Below are positions 11,577-22,901 of a DNA stretch of 64,000 nucleotides, piece after piece. How positions within the stretch are numbered: position 1 is the first letter of the stretch; each line of letters begins with the position of its first letter. The notes under the pieces were generated by a model. It ran no database searches and was not told where the DNA came from. It saw nothing but the letters and a program-made list of their open reading frames with translations. Position numbers and translations under genes: made by a program. The stretch comes from Orientallactaga sibirica (Eukaryota; Chordata; Mammalia; Rodentia; Dipodidae), in NCBI GenBank assembly GCA_036365145.1, contig JAEOAD010000032.1, positions 1,913,501 through 1,977,500 of the forward strand. Direction: 5' to 3'.

Positions 11577-12259
11577 AAAAATGATGATAAAAAATAAACC
11601 AAAATAAAAAAGTAGGGAAATTAAGTATATGCAAAATTATCATTAATGAAGCAAACTTCTCAAAAAATATAGCATAAAATAGAGAAAAGTGAAATGGACT
11701 ATTTTAACTAAAGTGGCTGATTATTGAGAAAAGTGAGATAAGCAAAATGTACATTACACATGATAAACGAGATATAACAAAGTATACCAAGTAATGTTTA
11801 TTAAAATCATTTTTAAAAGCCATCGAATAAGCCAATGATTCCAGAACAGATGAGAAAGACAAGCTGCCAGTATGTAGTAGCCTAAACCAGATAGGTTTTC
11901 TGTCTATCCATCAGACCTAGTGATCTATGAGCCTACTACAAGAGAGAGATTAGTCCAAGGTCAGGTAAGAAAAAACAACTATTTGAATAATATGTGAGGT
12001 TTGAAAGTCTGTATGAAAACTAAACACAAAACGAATAACAAAAAAGTTTCTTAACATATAAATTTAATAAACATAATTTATAAAGAACACTACATGTCAA
12101 TTACTTCTGTACAGTGACACAAGATTCACTGAAATATTAACAAAACAGTCTTAGAATAAACCATTACAACCTTTAAAATGTAAAGACATCATTGATGAAA
12201 ATTATTAAACATGAACCACAAGTAAACAACTAATCAAATCAAGTTACTTTTTTGCATGT
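11577..12259. other. AT-rich non-genic stretch
   Basis: A-rich sequence without recognised elements or coding potential. Confidence 0.4.
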
Positions 12260-12372
12260 CTATGAGGAACGCATGAAGAGTGCATGTGTTTACATGTATG
12301 CTGGTGCATGTTTGTGTGCATGCATATGGAGGCCAGAGGTCAATGTCAGTATCTCTTTTTTTAAAAAAGAAA

Positions 12373-12598
12373 ATATTGGGCTGGAGAGATTGCTTAGTGG
12401 TTAAGGTGCGTGCCTGCAAAGCCTAAACCCAGGTTTGTCTCACCAGGTCCCACATAAGCTAGATGCACATGGTGGCACATGTGTCTGCAGTTCATTTGCA
12501 GTGGCTGGAGGCCCTAGCATGCCCATTCTCTCTCTCTTTCCCATTCTCTCTCTCTGTGTTGCTCATAAATAAATAAATAAATAAAAATAAATCTTTTC
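12373..12598 (+). mobile_element. tRNA-derived SINE, type I, nested in B4
   Basis: Complete copy with an (AAATA)n tail. It is flanked by an exact 11-bp direct repeat taaaaaagaaa (12362-12372 and 12599-12609). The B-box region is damaged (aggtttgtctcacc). Confidence 0.9.
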
Positions 12599-12610
12599 TA
12601 AAAAAGAAAT

Positions 12611-12828
12611 TGTTTATTGATTTATTTGAGACAAAGAGAGACAGAAAAAGAGAGGGGGTATGGACATGTCAAGGCCCCTTGCCTCTGCAAACAAAATCCA
12701 GATACGCACCACTCCAGACACATGCACCATTCTGTGTATGTGGCTCTATGTGGGTACTGCGGAATCAAATCCAGGCCTTCAGGCATTGCAAGCAAGTTCC
12801 TTTATCCGCTGAGGCATCTGTCCAGCAC
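12611..12828 (-). mobile_element. tRNA-derived SINE, type I, nested in B4
   Basis: Inverted copy starting at the tail complement TTATTGATTTATTTG and ending 'ctgaggcatctgtccagcac'. It lies tail to tail against the preceding copy, within the older B4. Confidence 0.8.
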
Positions 12829-13025
12829 AGATGTCTCCTTTTATCACTCTTTACCTTCCTTTATTGAGACAAGGACTCAGTGAACTGAGAGCTCAACAAT
12901 TCAACTGATCATCTTGCCCTGGGTGTCTGTCTGTCTCTACCTTCTAAGTGCTGGGATTACAGGTGGGGCCATCATACCTGACACTTACATGAGTTCTGGG
13001 GATCTGAATTCCAATCCTTAGACTA

Positions 13026-13804
13026 GTTTCCAGTAGTTTACAATTCTCAGAAAATTTGATAATATACAAATTGTATGTATGAAAGAAATTTTCATTTATA
13101 TTGTGATCTATATCTCAAAAAAGGAAGAAAAATATAATAATATAAATATAAAATATATTTATAAATATAACATATAATAAAAAGTTGAAAAGCATATTCA
13201 GTGATGGTGGTGATGACTCATACATACAAAGTAAATATCTACTTTTTTTCAATATCTACTTTTAGGACCTGTGAGATATAATTTAAAAATAAATAAACAA
13301 AATTTATTGAAGATCATAAAGAAGGAAATAGAAATTTCATGACTTTTTATTGTAACATATGGAATAATTATTTTTCCAAATTCATATTTCAATGAAACAT
13401 TTTTCATTGAAATAATATGCAATGAAATTTCAAATAAAATCTCAGTGTGAAAATGAACTCATGCACACGAGTGCAATGATAAGGTAGAACATGTCTGAGA
13501 GCAAGCTGGAGATATTAGCAAATGCCGGAAGACAAGTTATATGCTTCCAAGTAGTATGTTGACATAGGATTGGATAAGTAAGACTTAAACATTCCAGAAG
13601 TGAACACAATTGCTTAATAGAATTTAATCTGTAAAACAAAAAAATGGCTCAATTTAATGGAAAATCCAAAAATTTAATTTAATAAGTGCTACTAGTAAAA
13701 TTTGTTAGCCATCTAAAAGCCCAAACTCTTATCACAAATTTTATACCAAAGTCCATTTCAGGTACACTGCATAATACTTTAAAACTGTGTTGTTATTGTT
13801 ACTA
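13026..13804. other. AT-rich non-genic stretch
   Basis: It contains AT-rich runs (for example 13120-13180, aaatataaatata-type) and no recognised gene or SINE. Confidence 0.4.
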
Positions 13805-13820
13805 TTATTATTATTTTATT

Positions 13821-13999
13821 TTATTTTATTTTATTTTATTTTATTTTATTTTATTTTTTGAGGTAGGGTTTCACTCTGGTCCAGGCTGACCTGGAATTAA
13901 CTATGTAGTCTCAGGGTGGCCTCAAACTCTCAGCGATCCTCCTACCTCTGCCTCCCGAGTGCTGGGATTAAAGGCGTGCCCCACCACACTCAGCTTCTG
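13821..13999 (-). mobile_element. B1 SINE with expanded (TTTTA)n tail
   Basis: Inverted B1: 'gaggtagggtttcactctgg', 'cctcccgagtgctgggatta'. Its tail complement is a (TTTTA)n run of nine units. It is flanked by a perfect 16-bp direct repeat ttattattattttatt (13805-13820 and 14000-14015). The pentamer therefore belongs to the tail. Confidence 0.9.
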
Positions 14000-14015
14000 T
14001 TATTATTATTTTATT

Positions 14016-14163
14016 TATTTATTTATTGAGGTAAGGTCTTGCTCTAGCTCAGGCTGACCTGGAATTCCCTTTGTAGTCTTAGGGTGGTCCCTAACTCACA
14101 GTGATCCTCCCATCTCTGCCTCGCCAGTGCTGGGATTAAAGGTGTGTGCCACCATGCCCAGCT
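14016..14163 (-). mobile_element. B1 SINE
   Basis: Inverted, older B1: 'gaggtaaggtcttgctctag', 'gccagtgctgggattaaagg', ending 'gccaccatgcccagct'. The preceding B1 landed in its T-rich tail complement. Confidence 0.85.
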
Positions 14164-14468
14164 TTCCAACAATGTTATTAAATATATGAAAATTGGGGTA
14201 GGTCAAGTCACGATTGAAATAAAAAAAAACACATAAGGAATGAAGGCAGCCACATTGACTAACATTTTCAACATCGCTATAGATGGGTTAAAAATTAAAA
14301 ATGTACTCAATAATGAATGCTCAGAATAAGAATAAGGATGGCAGCAAGGCATTCATTGACAGTGAGCTGAGGAATGAGATGATCTTACTTTTAGAAAGAA
14401 AAACTGTTAGTTTTAAAATAATCATGTTTTTATCAAGGTTATGTTGAGGCATCAAAAATGTCTAAAAG

Positions 14469-14676
14469 GGGACTGGGGAGATGGCTTAGTGGTTAAGGGG
14501 ATTGCCTGCAAAGCCAAAGGTTCCCTATCCGATTCCCCAGGACCCACGTAAGCCAGATATACAAGGGGACGCATGCGTCTGGAGTTGGTCTGTAGTGGCT
14601 GGAGGCCCTAGCATGCCCATTCTCTCTCTCTCTCTCTTTCTCTCTCTCAAATAAATAAATTAATTAAATATTTTTT
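14469..14676 (+). mobile_element. tRNA-derived SINE, type I
   Basis: It is flanked by a 13-bp target duplication with one mismatch: aaatgtctaaaag (14456-14468) and aaatgcctaaaag (14677-14689). The body includes 'gtctggagttggtctgtagtgg' and an AAATAAATAAATTAATT tail. Confidence 0.9.
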
Positions 14677-14689
14677 AAATGCCTAAAAG

Positions 14690-14872
14690 AGATTGGCAAG
14701 ATGGCTCAGTACTTAAATGTGCCTATTTGCAAAAGCCTGAAGGCCTGGGTTCCTCAGTACCTTCATAAAGCCAAGTGCACAAAGAGTTCTATGCGTCTGG
14801 AGTTCGTTTGCAGTGGCAATAGGCCTTGGTGTGCAAATCTCTCTCTCTCATTGAAAATAAATAAAAATCCTT
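14690..14872 (+). mobile_element. tRNA-derived SINE, type I, diverged
   Basis: It lies immediately after the previous copy's target repeat: 'gattggcaagatggctcagt', 'gcgtctggagttcgtttgcag', and an AAATAAATAAAAAT tail. The B-box is shortened to gggttcctcag. Confidence 0.8.
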
Positions 14873-15489
14873 TTTATCACAAAATATCTTAAAGGAGAAG
14901 GTTTAGGCACTCCTCAGGGTATGAACTGATGCATGTTCCTTGGTTCACTCAATACAGTATGTCCCGTCATGCAGATCCCCTGATTCTAGCAAATACCTTT
15001 CTCCAGGAATAGCGGTGGCAGTATATACATTTCCATACTATCTGTATTTTTACAGCTTATATACGTAGATATCTGGTCTGAAGGGAAATGACAGTTCCAT
15101 CCCCTAGAACTCTGAAAGTGATTAAAGAATTGGTTTGGCCCAACAGATGAATGCTGGTGAAGCTATTAACAACCATGGAAGGCTGTCTCTGATGAATAGC
15201 TATGTAACAAAGTGCAAGCTGCAGAATACTGCGCACGGACCATTCCTCCTCTGAAAGAATTCACGCCGTGCTAATGAAAACTTGGAACACGATGATGAGA
15301 CAACAGCATGCTAACCTAGAGAAGACCTTTCGTTGGCACTGCTACAGATTATGGGCAAGGTAGCTCACTAAGGACTGGGCTACAGAAACATGGATGCCAC
15401 ATTGCCATGGTGGGACTAGAACCGGTGTCTAGTCTGATCCTGTCTCATCCAAGATGGCTAAAGTAAACAACTACAAGGCTTTAGCTTCC
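14873..15489. other. non-genic stretch, possible retroelement interior
   Basis: No open frame of note. It leads into the LTR-like block that follows and might belong to the same old element, but nothing in it is recognised. Confidence 0.3.
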
Positions 15490-15900
15490 TTTTTTTTTTT
15501 TTTTTTTTTCTTCTTCTTCTTTCTTTCCCCTCAATTTTTCTGGGGCTTAGCACCTATGGGTTGCCCCTGCCTGAATCAGCCTCCTGGGCCCTCCAACCAA
15601 TCCAGTTCCTTCCTACACACCTGAGTCTGGGGATGCGTCATACTCTAATTGGATGTCTAAGTCACATCAAAGGGTGTGACCCTGTCCCCTTATTCCCTTA
15701 TCCTTTGTTTTCTGTAGTGACACTGTCCCTTTGTGGGAAGAGAATCCTGCAGTGCTCAGGGGGAGAATTTATTTTGGTTTGGGTACTTGTCTGCTTTGCT
15801 TTCTCTCTTAAATCTCCCAAGAATAAATCTCATAATTTAGCCTTCTCCTAGTCTGTGTTTTCAATTCTTTGCTAATGCGGATAAGAACTCCAGACTAGAG
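15490..15900 (+). mobile_element. LTR-like block, family unknown
   Basis: After a T20 run (15490-15509) comes a more GC-rich block with CCAAT (15597-15601), a CT-rich region, 'ctctcttaaatctcccaag' and AATAAA (15822-15827). This order resembles retroviral LTRs ending in a polyadenylation signal. Element ends and a target repeat are not resolved. Confidence 0.35.
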
Positions 15901-15950
15901 AGCTGCTTGTGTGAGAGATATAATCCCACAAAGCTTGCTCCCTCAATATA

Positions 15951-16173
15951 TTTTTAAAGTTTATTATATTTTATTTATTTACTTATTTTGAGAGAAAAAG
16001 CCAGAGAGGGGGCACATATATAGAGAGAATGTGTCAGGGCCTCCAGCTGCTGCAAAGAAACTCTAGATGAAGGTGTCATTCTGTGCACGTGGCTGCGTGA
16101 GTACTGGGGAATCAAACCTGGGTCTTTTGGCTTCAATGGCAAGAACCTTAACCATTAAGCCATCTTTCAAGTG
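15951..16173 (-). mobile_element. tRNA-derived SINE, type I
   Basis: Inverted copy: TTATTTATTTACTTATTTTGAG head, 'cagggcctccagctgctgc', 'accattaagccatctttcaa'. A short repeat tgctccc (15935-15941 and 16174-16180) may be the target duplication. Confidence 0.8.
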
Positions 16174-16216
16174 TGCTCCCCCCTCATTTTTTTTAAAGGA
16201 AAAAAGAAAGCAACTT

Positions 16217-16383
16217 TTGAGTTGGGCATGGTCATCTATATCTATAATGCCAACTCCCAAGAGCCAGATTATGGTGGATTATAAATTCAAGGTCAGCTTG
16301 AACAACACAGTGAAAAAATTATCCACAAAACAAAATTTAAAGGCTTTGATCATTGTGTTTAGAAAAGTTAACTGTGAGCAAGC

Positions 16384-16418
<35 letters not shown>
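16217..16418 (+). mobile_element. degenerate B1-like sequence followed by poly(A)
   Basis: 'gagttgggcatggtcatcta', 'taatgccaactcccaagag' and 'aaattcaaggtcagcttgaac' follow the B1 order but are strongly diverged. An A34 run (16385-16418) with little interruption lies downstream, separated by about 50 bp of unmatched sequence. The two may not be one element. Confidence 0.4.
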
Positions 16419-16419
<1 letters not shown>

Positions 16420-16454
16420 AATCACCCTTCATAAATTAACTTGCTTACTGGTAT

Positions 16455-17400
16455 TGCAACAATTAAAACTTGGTGACTTCCAGAACAGTGGAGTAGAAAC
16501 ATGTGAAGGATCTAATTCTCCTTGGAAGACGTCAGCACACAGCCATCAATATTTACCTTGCTGCTCTCTGGGTATTTGCTAAAGGCTTGGAACAGGCTAG
16601 AATAATTCACTCAGGAGAAGTGCATACAACTTGGTAAGTGACATGAGCTTCCAGCTCTTTTAACTAAGAACATTTCCAGTTCCTTGTTCTTAGCTTCAGG
16701 TCATAGAAGACAACAGCCACAAAACAGGGATAGGTCTGAAAAGCAGCAACCTAGCAGCCATGGGACCGGGTCATCAGTGCTGACCTCCCCAAACATCCTG
16801 TCATTACAAACCTTCACTCTTTGAACTCTCTGATTTTTCCTCGCAGAAAAATTCAATTGCTAATGCTGGGTTTATTTGCCCTAACTCAGAATTCATGCAG
16901 TGAGAAGCCATTCATTCATGGGGCATTGTTGGAAATCCTGAGGGGCAATTGTTTACATGCGTGTTCAGAAGGGAAGCCATCAGCTACAGCGAATAAGGAT
17001 CCAGCCAACAAAGAGTAAATAGCAGGAATGTGGGAGGCTGAGAGGATCCAACAGATGCTCAGGGCTCTACACAGTCACATCCAGGTCACGTGCATACTTG
17101 GCAAAGACCTTGGAAAGCTGCAATCTCTTATCTTGGCTGGTTGAGCCTTCCCAAAATAAGATGTGCCAGTTATAAAAAGAGCCATCAAAGGTCAAAGATG
17201 CGAATTACCCCCCAACAACAAACAACCCAGAGCCCATTAGAAGAGAAGAGGAAACAGGCTGGTTGAGGGATATGAGGAAATAGTGATCGTATTATTAACT
17301 AACTACTCAAAACAATCTTGGCAGGTTTTAGTAAACACACGTGATCACCCCCGCCCCCACCAAAAAAAAAATAGAGCACAGTATTTCGAATGAGACTATA
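16455..17400 (+). other. possible L1 5'-region-derived sequence
   Basis: The start ('acttccagaacagtggagtagaaacatg') resembles the opening of some L1 5' UTRs ('aacttccaaaatggcggagtag' type), followed by comparatively GC-rich sequence. No ORF1 or ORF2 frame follows. This is a weak textual resemblance only. Confidence 0.22.
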
Positions 17401-18315
17401 CACACCACTGATGAGTGAACCTCAACAAGCAAGAAACCAGTTACAGCCAGGACTTTGATGGACAGAACTGTCATATTATATTAGTCAGACTCTTCAGCTA
17501 AAAAAGGTATACAATGGAGGCAGCACGCCCTATATATATATATAAACAGTCCCTTAAGAGAAGCTAGACTTACAGGTAATGTCTACATTTTTATGATGGT
17601 ATGATCATGATATGCATTCCATGGAAACTATAATTTAGATTTTGAAGTTTTATTGTTTTGCAGGCTAGCCATAATATGGTATGGTACTTGCTTGTGAGGC
17701 TGAGAAGAAAAAAAGAGCTACAGACCCCAGTTAAATACAGAACCACAACTCCAAGTGATAAGCAAGAGTTTAACTTACATAACTGGACTTTCATGTTATT
17801 CAAAATAATCAGTTAAATAGTGTGACACTGCAGTGAACTTTGATGTTTCATAAGTGAAATGCATTCAATGTCTTATTTCTTTTTTTTACTAATACTATTT
17901 TCCATTCACAATGGATTTACTGTGATACACCCTCAATGTAGGTCAAGGATGGATCATCCTAAACCATTCACATTTAAATTATGTCCCAGTTCCTGCTGTG
18001 TCCTGAGAGGGTTCCATGTGAAAAGAATGTTGAGAGAATCTGGGAGTGGTTTATACGCAATGTTCTGTTCTAGAGAGATGTCTGTGAGGTTTATCTTGCA
18101 GTTTTGATAAATCCCTCTTTCATTTTGAGTTTCTGCCTCTGATATTCATGACTAAATTCACTAAGAATAACTTCTACCTATCATGGCTGGATACCATTTT
18201 TCTTTTTAGTCCTGCCATTTTTTGCTTCATGAGCTTTAGGGCTCTGTTGCTATGCAGATGTAGTTATCATTGTCATATTCCTGATAGATATGAGATTTAT
18301 CATTAGAAGTGTCAA
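17401..18315. other. non-genic unique stretch
   Basis: A (TA)7 tract sits near 17531-17544. No gene or SINE is recognised. Confidence 0.4.
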
Positions 18316-18787
18316 TCTTTTTTGATGATCCCTCCAAAATGCATGTTACAATTCAGTTGACATTGTATCCTTATTAATAGGTGGGACGGTACAAGGTGAT
18401 TAAGTTGTTAGGGACTGAATTGGTGCTGCTATGACTTAGTGCATTGGTGATGACAGGAATGAATTACTGATGAAAAGGATGAGTCTGAGGATATAGATGG
18501 AGGCAGTGATAGGAGCTTGCCTAGCATGTGTGAGACCCTAGGTCCAATACCCACACTGCAAAATGATGATGATGAGGAGGAGGAGGAGGTTTGGCGAGAT
18601 TTCTCTACATTTTCTGTGCCAAGCTATCCTTCTACCATAGTTAACATGAAAAGAAGGCCCTCCAGGAGTAGCCCCTCAATCTTGAAATCCTCAGTCTCCA
18701 GAAACCATAGGCCAAATAAATTTCTACTCTGTATAATTCACCCAGACTGTGGGACTTGCTTATAACAGCCAAAAGCAAGCTAACACA
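18316..18787 (+). mobile_element. MaLR (MLT/MST-like) LTR, interrupted by ID SINE
   Basis: 'ccctccaaaatgcatgttac', 'aataggtgggacggtacaagg' and 'tgattaagttg' at the left, and 'aggccaaataaatttctact' plus '...aagcaagctaacaca' at the right, follow the mammalian MaLR LTR order. AATAAA is at 18715-18720. The centre is broken by the ID-like copy at 18484. Confidence 0.55.
18484..18590 (+). mobile_element. ID-like SINE
   Basis: 'tctgaggatatagatggagg', 'gagcttgcctagcatgtgtg' and 'ggtccaatacccacactgca' match the ID core (tRNA-Ala-like), followed by a GAT/GAG-rich tail (18563-18590). It is nested in the MaLR-type LTR. Confidence 0.6.
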
Positions 18788-18948
18788 CTCGAGTGACATT
18801 TTTTTTTTCGTATAAACCTCTTGACTTTATTAATACGTTGTGCAATATGTTTTTAGTTAACTTACAATAACTTAGCATTGATTATCAATAGTACTGTAAA
18901 GTTCAACTTCCCCCTTCGTTTGTGTTATTTTTATCCAACAGATTATAT

Positions 18949-18998
18949 TGGTGTGCCCAGACACACACACTCTCTCAAATAAATACAATAAATATTTT
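18949..18998 (+). mobile_element. 3' stub of a tRNA-derived SINE
   Basis: 'ggtgtgcccagacacacaca', then CTCTCTCAAATAAATAC, matches only the tail end of the type I SINE. A 5'-truncated insertion would produce this. Confidence 0.4.
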
Positions 18999-20756
18999 AA
19001 AAGTGCCTACAATGAGATGCAAATTAATGCAGTGAGATTTGCATAGGTATAATGGCCTGCATTATAAAGAAGAACTTCAAGTCTACTACAAACATTCACA
19101 GTAAGGGAATAGAAAGAGGAAGGAATTAAACAGGCAGAACATAGGGACACCCTAAAGATTAGACTGATTAGCAAAAAAAGTAAGTTAATTTTAAAATGGA
19201 ACAAAAATGAGCCTGTTCATTAAAAGCAAAAGTTAGTTCAAGCAAATGCTACCAATGTTGTCAAATGATTAAGTCGACAGACAAAGCCGACAGAAGATCA
19301 CAACTATTAACGTCAGGAATGAAAAAAGATGTCTCATGATCAACTTCAAGGAGGAAGGATTTTCCTGGTATGAAGATTGTGTCCTTAAGCTTCTTTAAAA
19401 ATAGACAAAAACTAAGTGTCACAGCCATTGGATGATCTATTCATCATAGTATCCATGTCTGCCAGTGTGTGCATCCCCCACATAGGATTCAGGGGGAAAA
19501 CAAAACAAACACTTTTCATTCTGGTTAAATTTAGAATAATTTAAATATGCACTCTTAGTTTCAGCTCAGTCAAGGGATCGATCAATTAAAGTCTTACCGC
19601 CTTCCAGAAGGAAGCGAAGCATGGACAGAATGCATTAACAGATAACAAATTACTTATTTCAATTCTCTTTCAATAACAATGCATACAGTTCAGGCCTCTT
19701 TCTTCAATCAGCAAATGTAAATGATTACAATGATGGCATATAGAAAGTAATTGTAACTTAACACACGAGCAGATTACAGGTGCTTCATTAATAAGAGGGC
19801 TTTTTCCTAAAACAGTTTAAATTTACTCATAACATTATATGAAATGTATAGCTATGTTGAATCTCAGATCATATATTTTTTAGATAGGGAAAAATATTAA
19901 ATCATAAGCCAATATCCACATCTTCTCCTAGAACTTAATTCTTAGTCTCCCTTCTACTCAAAATTTATTTATGTTCACAATCTCTTCACCTAAAATTGAA
20001 GTCAATTTACTCATCAAAGCACACCTGCATTGTGTGTAACAGCACATGTAACAGAAATAAATGTGCTAAAGTAACCAAAAGAAAATTATATTTATGCATT
20101 AGTATTCTCTTCAAATTACTGAAAATCCATATGCAATATCAGATTCATATACTTTGCTTACTAAGAGAAGGAAAAGACACTTATAAATTGAACATGCCAT
20201 ACTTAAATTCCAATTGCAATTCTTCAATGTTTAATGCACACAGAAAATTAATTACATATAGCAGAGATGATTCAAGTGCCCAGTCCTTCACACCATCAAA
20301 ACTAATTGCTATCCCTAGTATTTCCAGAATTATGGCACACTCGAGATTATTATTGCCAGTGCTGGTAAATTCTGACCTGAAAGCAGGATTTGCGAGCAAA
20401 AGTGTCATGTGTGCCTGGCAGCATGACTTTCAGCACCTCAGACGCTGCTCGTAATTGCCCTGCTTGGGAGGCTGTACCCAGCATCGTTGATGATGGGCAG
20501 TGCTGAGTTTCTCAGACATGTCAGGTGATCAGTGAAAACAGAATTTTTCAAAGTATATAGAGCAGAACACTGAGAACATTTCTCTGGGTAAAACTGGGAT
20601 TCTGCACGCAGACGGTGAGAATCATGTTTGTTAGAACATTAAAGCTGACCCTACAAAGGTCGCGGGGTACAGTAACATAAGTTCCCAAAAGTCATCTGTG
20701 TGGTGGGAAGCCTTTATTCAATTTTCTGAACTCAACTTTTAACAAACTTGTTTGAT
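18999..20756. other. non-genic unique stretch
   Basis: No repeat is recognised for about 1.75 kb. A 152-codon frame (19996-20454) shows no recognisable domain and I do not call it a gene. The texture would fit old intergenic or conserved non-coding DNA. Confidence 0.4.
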
Positions 20757-20765
20757 CACATGAGA

Positions 20766-20995
20766 TTTTTCTTTTCTTTTTAAAATGTATTTATTTATTT
20801 GAGAGAGAGAGAGAGAGAGAGAGAGGCAGATAAGGAGAAAAAGAATGGGCATGCCAGGGCCTCCAGCCACTGCAAAGGAACTCCAGATGCATGTGTCACC
20901 CTGTGCATCTGGCTTACATAGGTCCTGGGGAATTGAACTGGAGTCCTTAGGCTTTGCAGGCAAATGCCTTAACTGCTAAGCCATTTCCCCAGCCC
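20766..20995 (-). mobile_element. tRNA-derived SINE, type I
   Basis: Complete inverted copy with (GA)n and 'gccatttccccagccc'. Its exact target duplication is cacatgaga (20757-20765 and 20996-21004). The downstream target copy is also the upstream target of the next SINE. Confidence 0.92.
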
Positions 20996-21011
20996 CACAT
21001 GAGAATTTTCT

Positions 21012-21228
21012 AAATATATTTTATTTTTATTTATTTGACAGAGAAAGAGGGACAGAGAGAGAGAAAGAGAGAGAGAGAATGGGCGCACCAGGGCCTCCAG
21101 CCACTGCAAATGAACTCCTGATGTGTATGCCCCCTTGTGAATCTGGCTAACGTGAGTCGAACCTGGGACCTGGGTCCTTTGGCTTTGCAGGCAAACACCT
21201 TAACCTCTAAGCCATCCCTCCAGCCCTA
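21012..21228 (-). mobile_element. tRNA-derived SINE, type I
   Basis: Inverted copy with an intact B-box complement (gagtcgaacc). It is followed by cacatgggattttct (21231-21245), a third copy of the same target sequence, so two insertions used one site. Confidence 0.9.
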
Positions 21229-21245
21229 ATCACATGGGATTTTCT

Positions 21246-22886
21246 CTTTTCTATTTAACTATTCCTATCTCCTCTCCACCAGATAGTGTGTGTGTGTTTT
21301 GTAATACCTTGAGCTCATGTTAAAGGATAGACAAAAATGAATTGTTGCTGAATGATGAACACTGAGGCTCACAATACTTACCTGAGTGCACACGTGCACA
21401 GTTCAAGATGAGGAGGGCAGAAGACCCTCTGGTGCTTTACTGCAGAGCTACGCACACCCTGTAAATAAGCACATTCTTAAGGAGCAGATGTAGCCTCGGA
21501 TCCTCCAGCTAGCAATGTGCACAGAGCTGTGGCAGGCTTGATGTTTGCCCTCCACAGGCCTGAAGTAAAAGTGATAATAATTGAAATGATTTACCCAGAA
21601 GGAACTCATTTTCCTGGAAAGTGGGGCTTGCTCTTTTTTGGAAAGTTTAAATGTGCTCCAAAGGCAGAAGGAGGCCTTTTCAGACGCCATGTTAATGCCA
21701 CAAAGCATTAGCCACACTTACTGGTGAACTAATGAAACAAGGGCCTGCTCTCACAAATTTAAACAAGTAAGAAGCTATAGGATGGACACCAAGTTCAGTG
21801 TTCAATGCCATCTTAAATCCCCCCTAGTCAAAGAAATAAAAATGAGTGGCATGATAACCCTTCTCTAAATAAGCTGGCAGGGAGGAAGAGTTCTTATGGA
21901 ATAGTGTCTCTGTATTATGATGCAATGTGAAGATATTCAAACATTTTCCATTTAAAGATGGCTCCATGACCCTCCACTGTGCATAAAAAAACGATGACAT
22001 CATGATTGCCACTTAGCCTTCTTTTCTGTTCTCCTCTAAATCAAGTTTAGTCAGAGAAGTGTTAGCTCATCCAGACATGTTATCTGAATGCCTTCTCTCA
22101 TGCCTCAAAGCAGTTCCAAGAGTTCTGCCTGCTTCACATAAATATCAAGAGCACTGTTGCATCAGGACCAAGTATGATAGCACCCCGGGTGGGTTTCAGA
22201 GCACTGAGAAATGACAGGAGATGCTCGTGGCAACAGGTAGCATCTATTCATTTCTTTCACATATGTTAGGACTATCGCTTTGTTCATGGTTTTTGCATAA
22301 GCACAAATATGATAAAGAACAACCCCAACCCACACAGAATTCTTCATCTGTGCCTTTAAAACTCACACCTGACCTTCTCAGGGCTGCATACTCCTTGGTA
22401 ATCTACAATCAGTCCCTATGCTACTGCATGGCAGTGATATCAGTCAGGGACATAGAAAGTATCTAATCTAGTGATGCCCATATAGAAGATGACAATGGAG
22501 CCATTCCCCGATTTGATGTCTGAGTGTTTGTCCCTTTTCACTGTGGAGAAGTGAACCATGTCCAGTTATTGTTTACCCTTTTACCTGCTGAAGGACATCC
22601 AGCTTATTTCTAGTTTGGGGTGATTCATCTGCGACAAACATCGGGCATGTAAATTTCTTTACTTTTAGCATCATTTTCTAGAAGAAAGTTAGTGAGGCCA
22701 CATAGTAATTTCATGTTTAAGCATGTCATCAACTGCCAAAATATTTTCCAAATTGGCTCCACGGCTTTGCATAACTTGGATTCCAGCAGACAAACAAGGA
22801 AGGAAAAGATGCTTTTCAGGTCGATTACATCACAAGGAATGATGTCTTTTCAACGCAAGATGAGAAATGGAATATTAAATAAATTC
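21246..22886. other. non-genic unique stretch
   Basis: No SINE, LTR or coding exon is recognised. Short frames on both strands lack recognisable domains. Confidence 0.4.
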
Positions 22887-22901
22887 TTCCCCATACATTT
22901 T

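Larger units (their letters stand above)
12260..13025 (-). mobile_element. B4-type SINE split by two nested SINEs
   Basis: The left piece (12260-12361) is the GT-rich tail complement with 'atggaggccagaggtcaatg'. The right piece (12829-13025) has 'gagacaaggactcagtgaac', 'ctaagtgctgggattacagg' and 'gttctggggatctgaattcc', in the order expected of an inverted B4. Two tRNA-type SINEs, at 12373 and 12611, sit between the pieces. Confidence 0.65.

Noticed and set aside
16067..16582. Longest continuous reading frame in the window (about 171 codons, plus strand)
   Set aside because: It begins inside an inverted SINE, runs through B1-like sequence and gains a polylysine stretch from an A34 tract. It has no recognisable domain.
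19996..20454. 152-codon frame in unique DNA, plus strand
   Set aside because: No recognisable domain, and the composition follows AT-rich background. The opposite strand is also open over the same bases. Without homology or transcript evidence it is not supportable as a gene.
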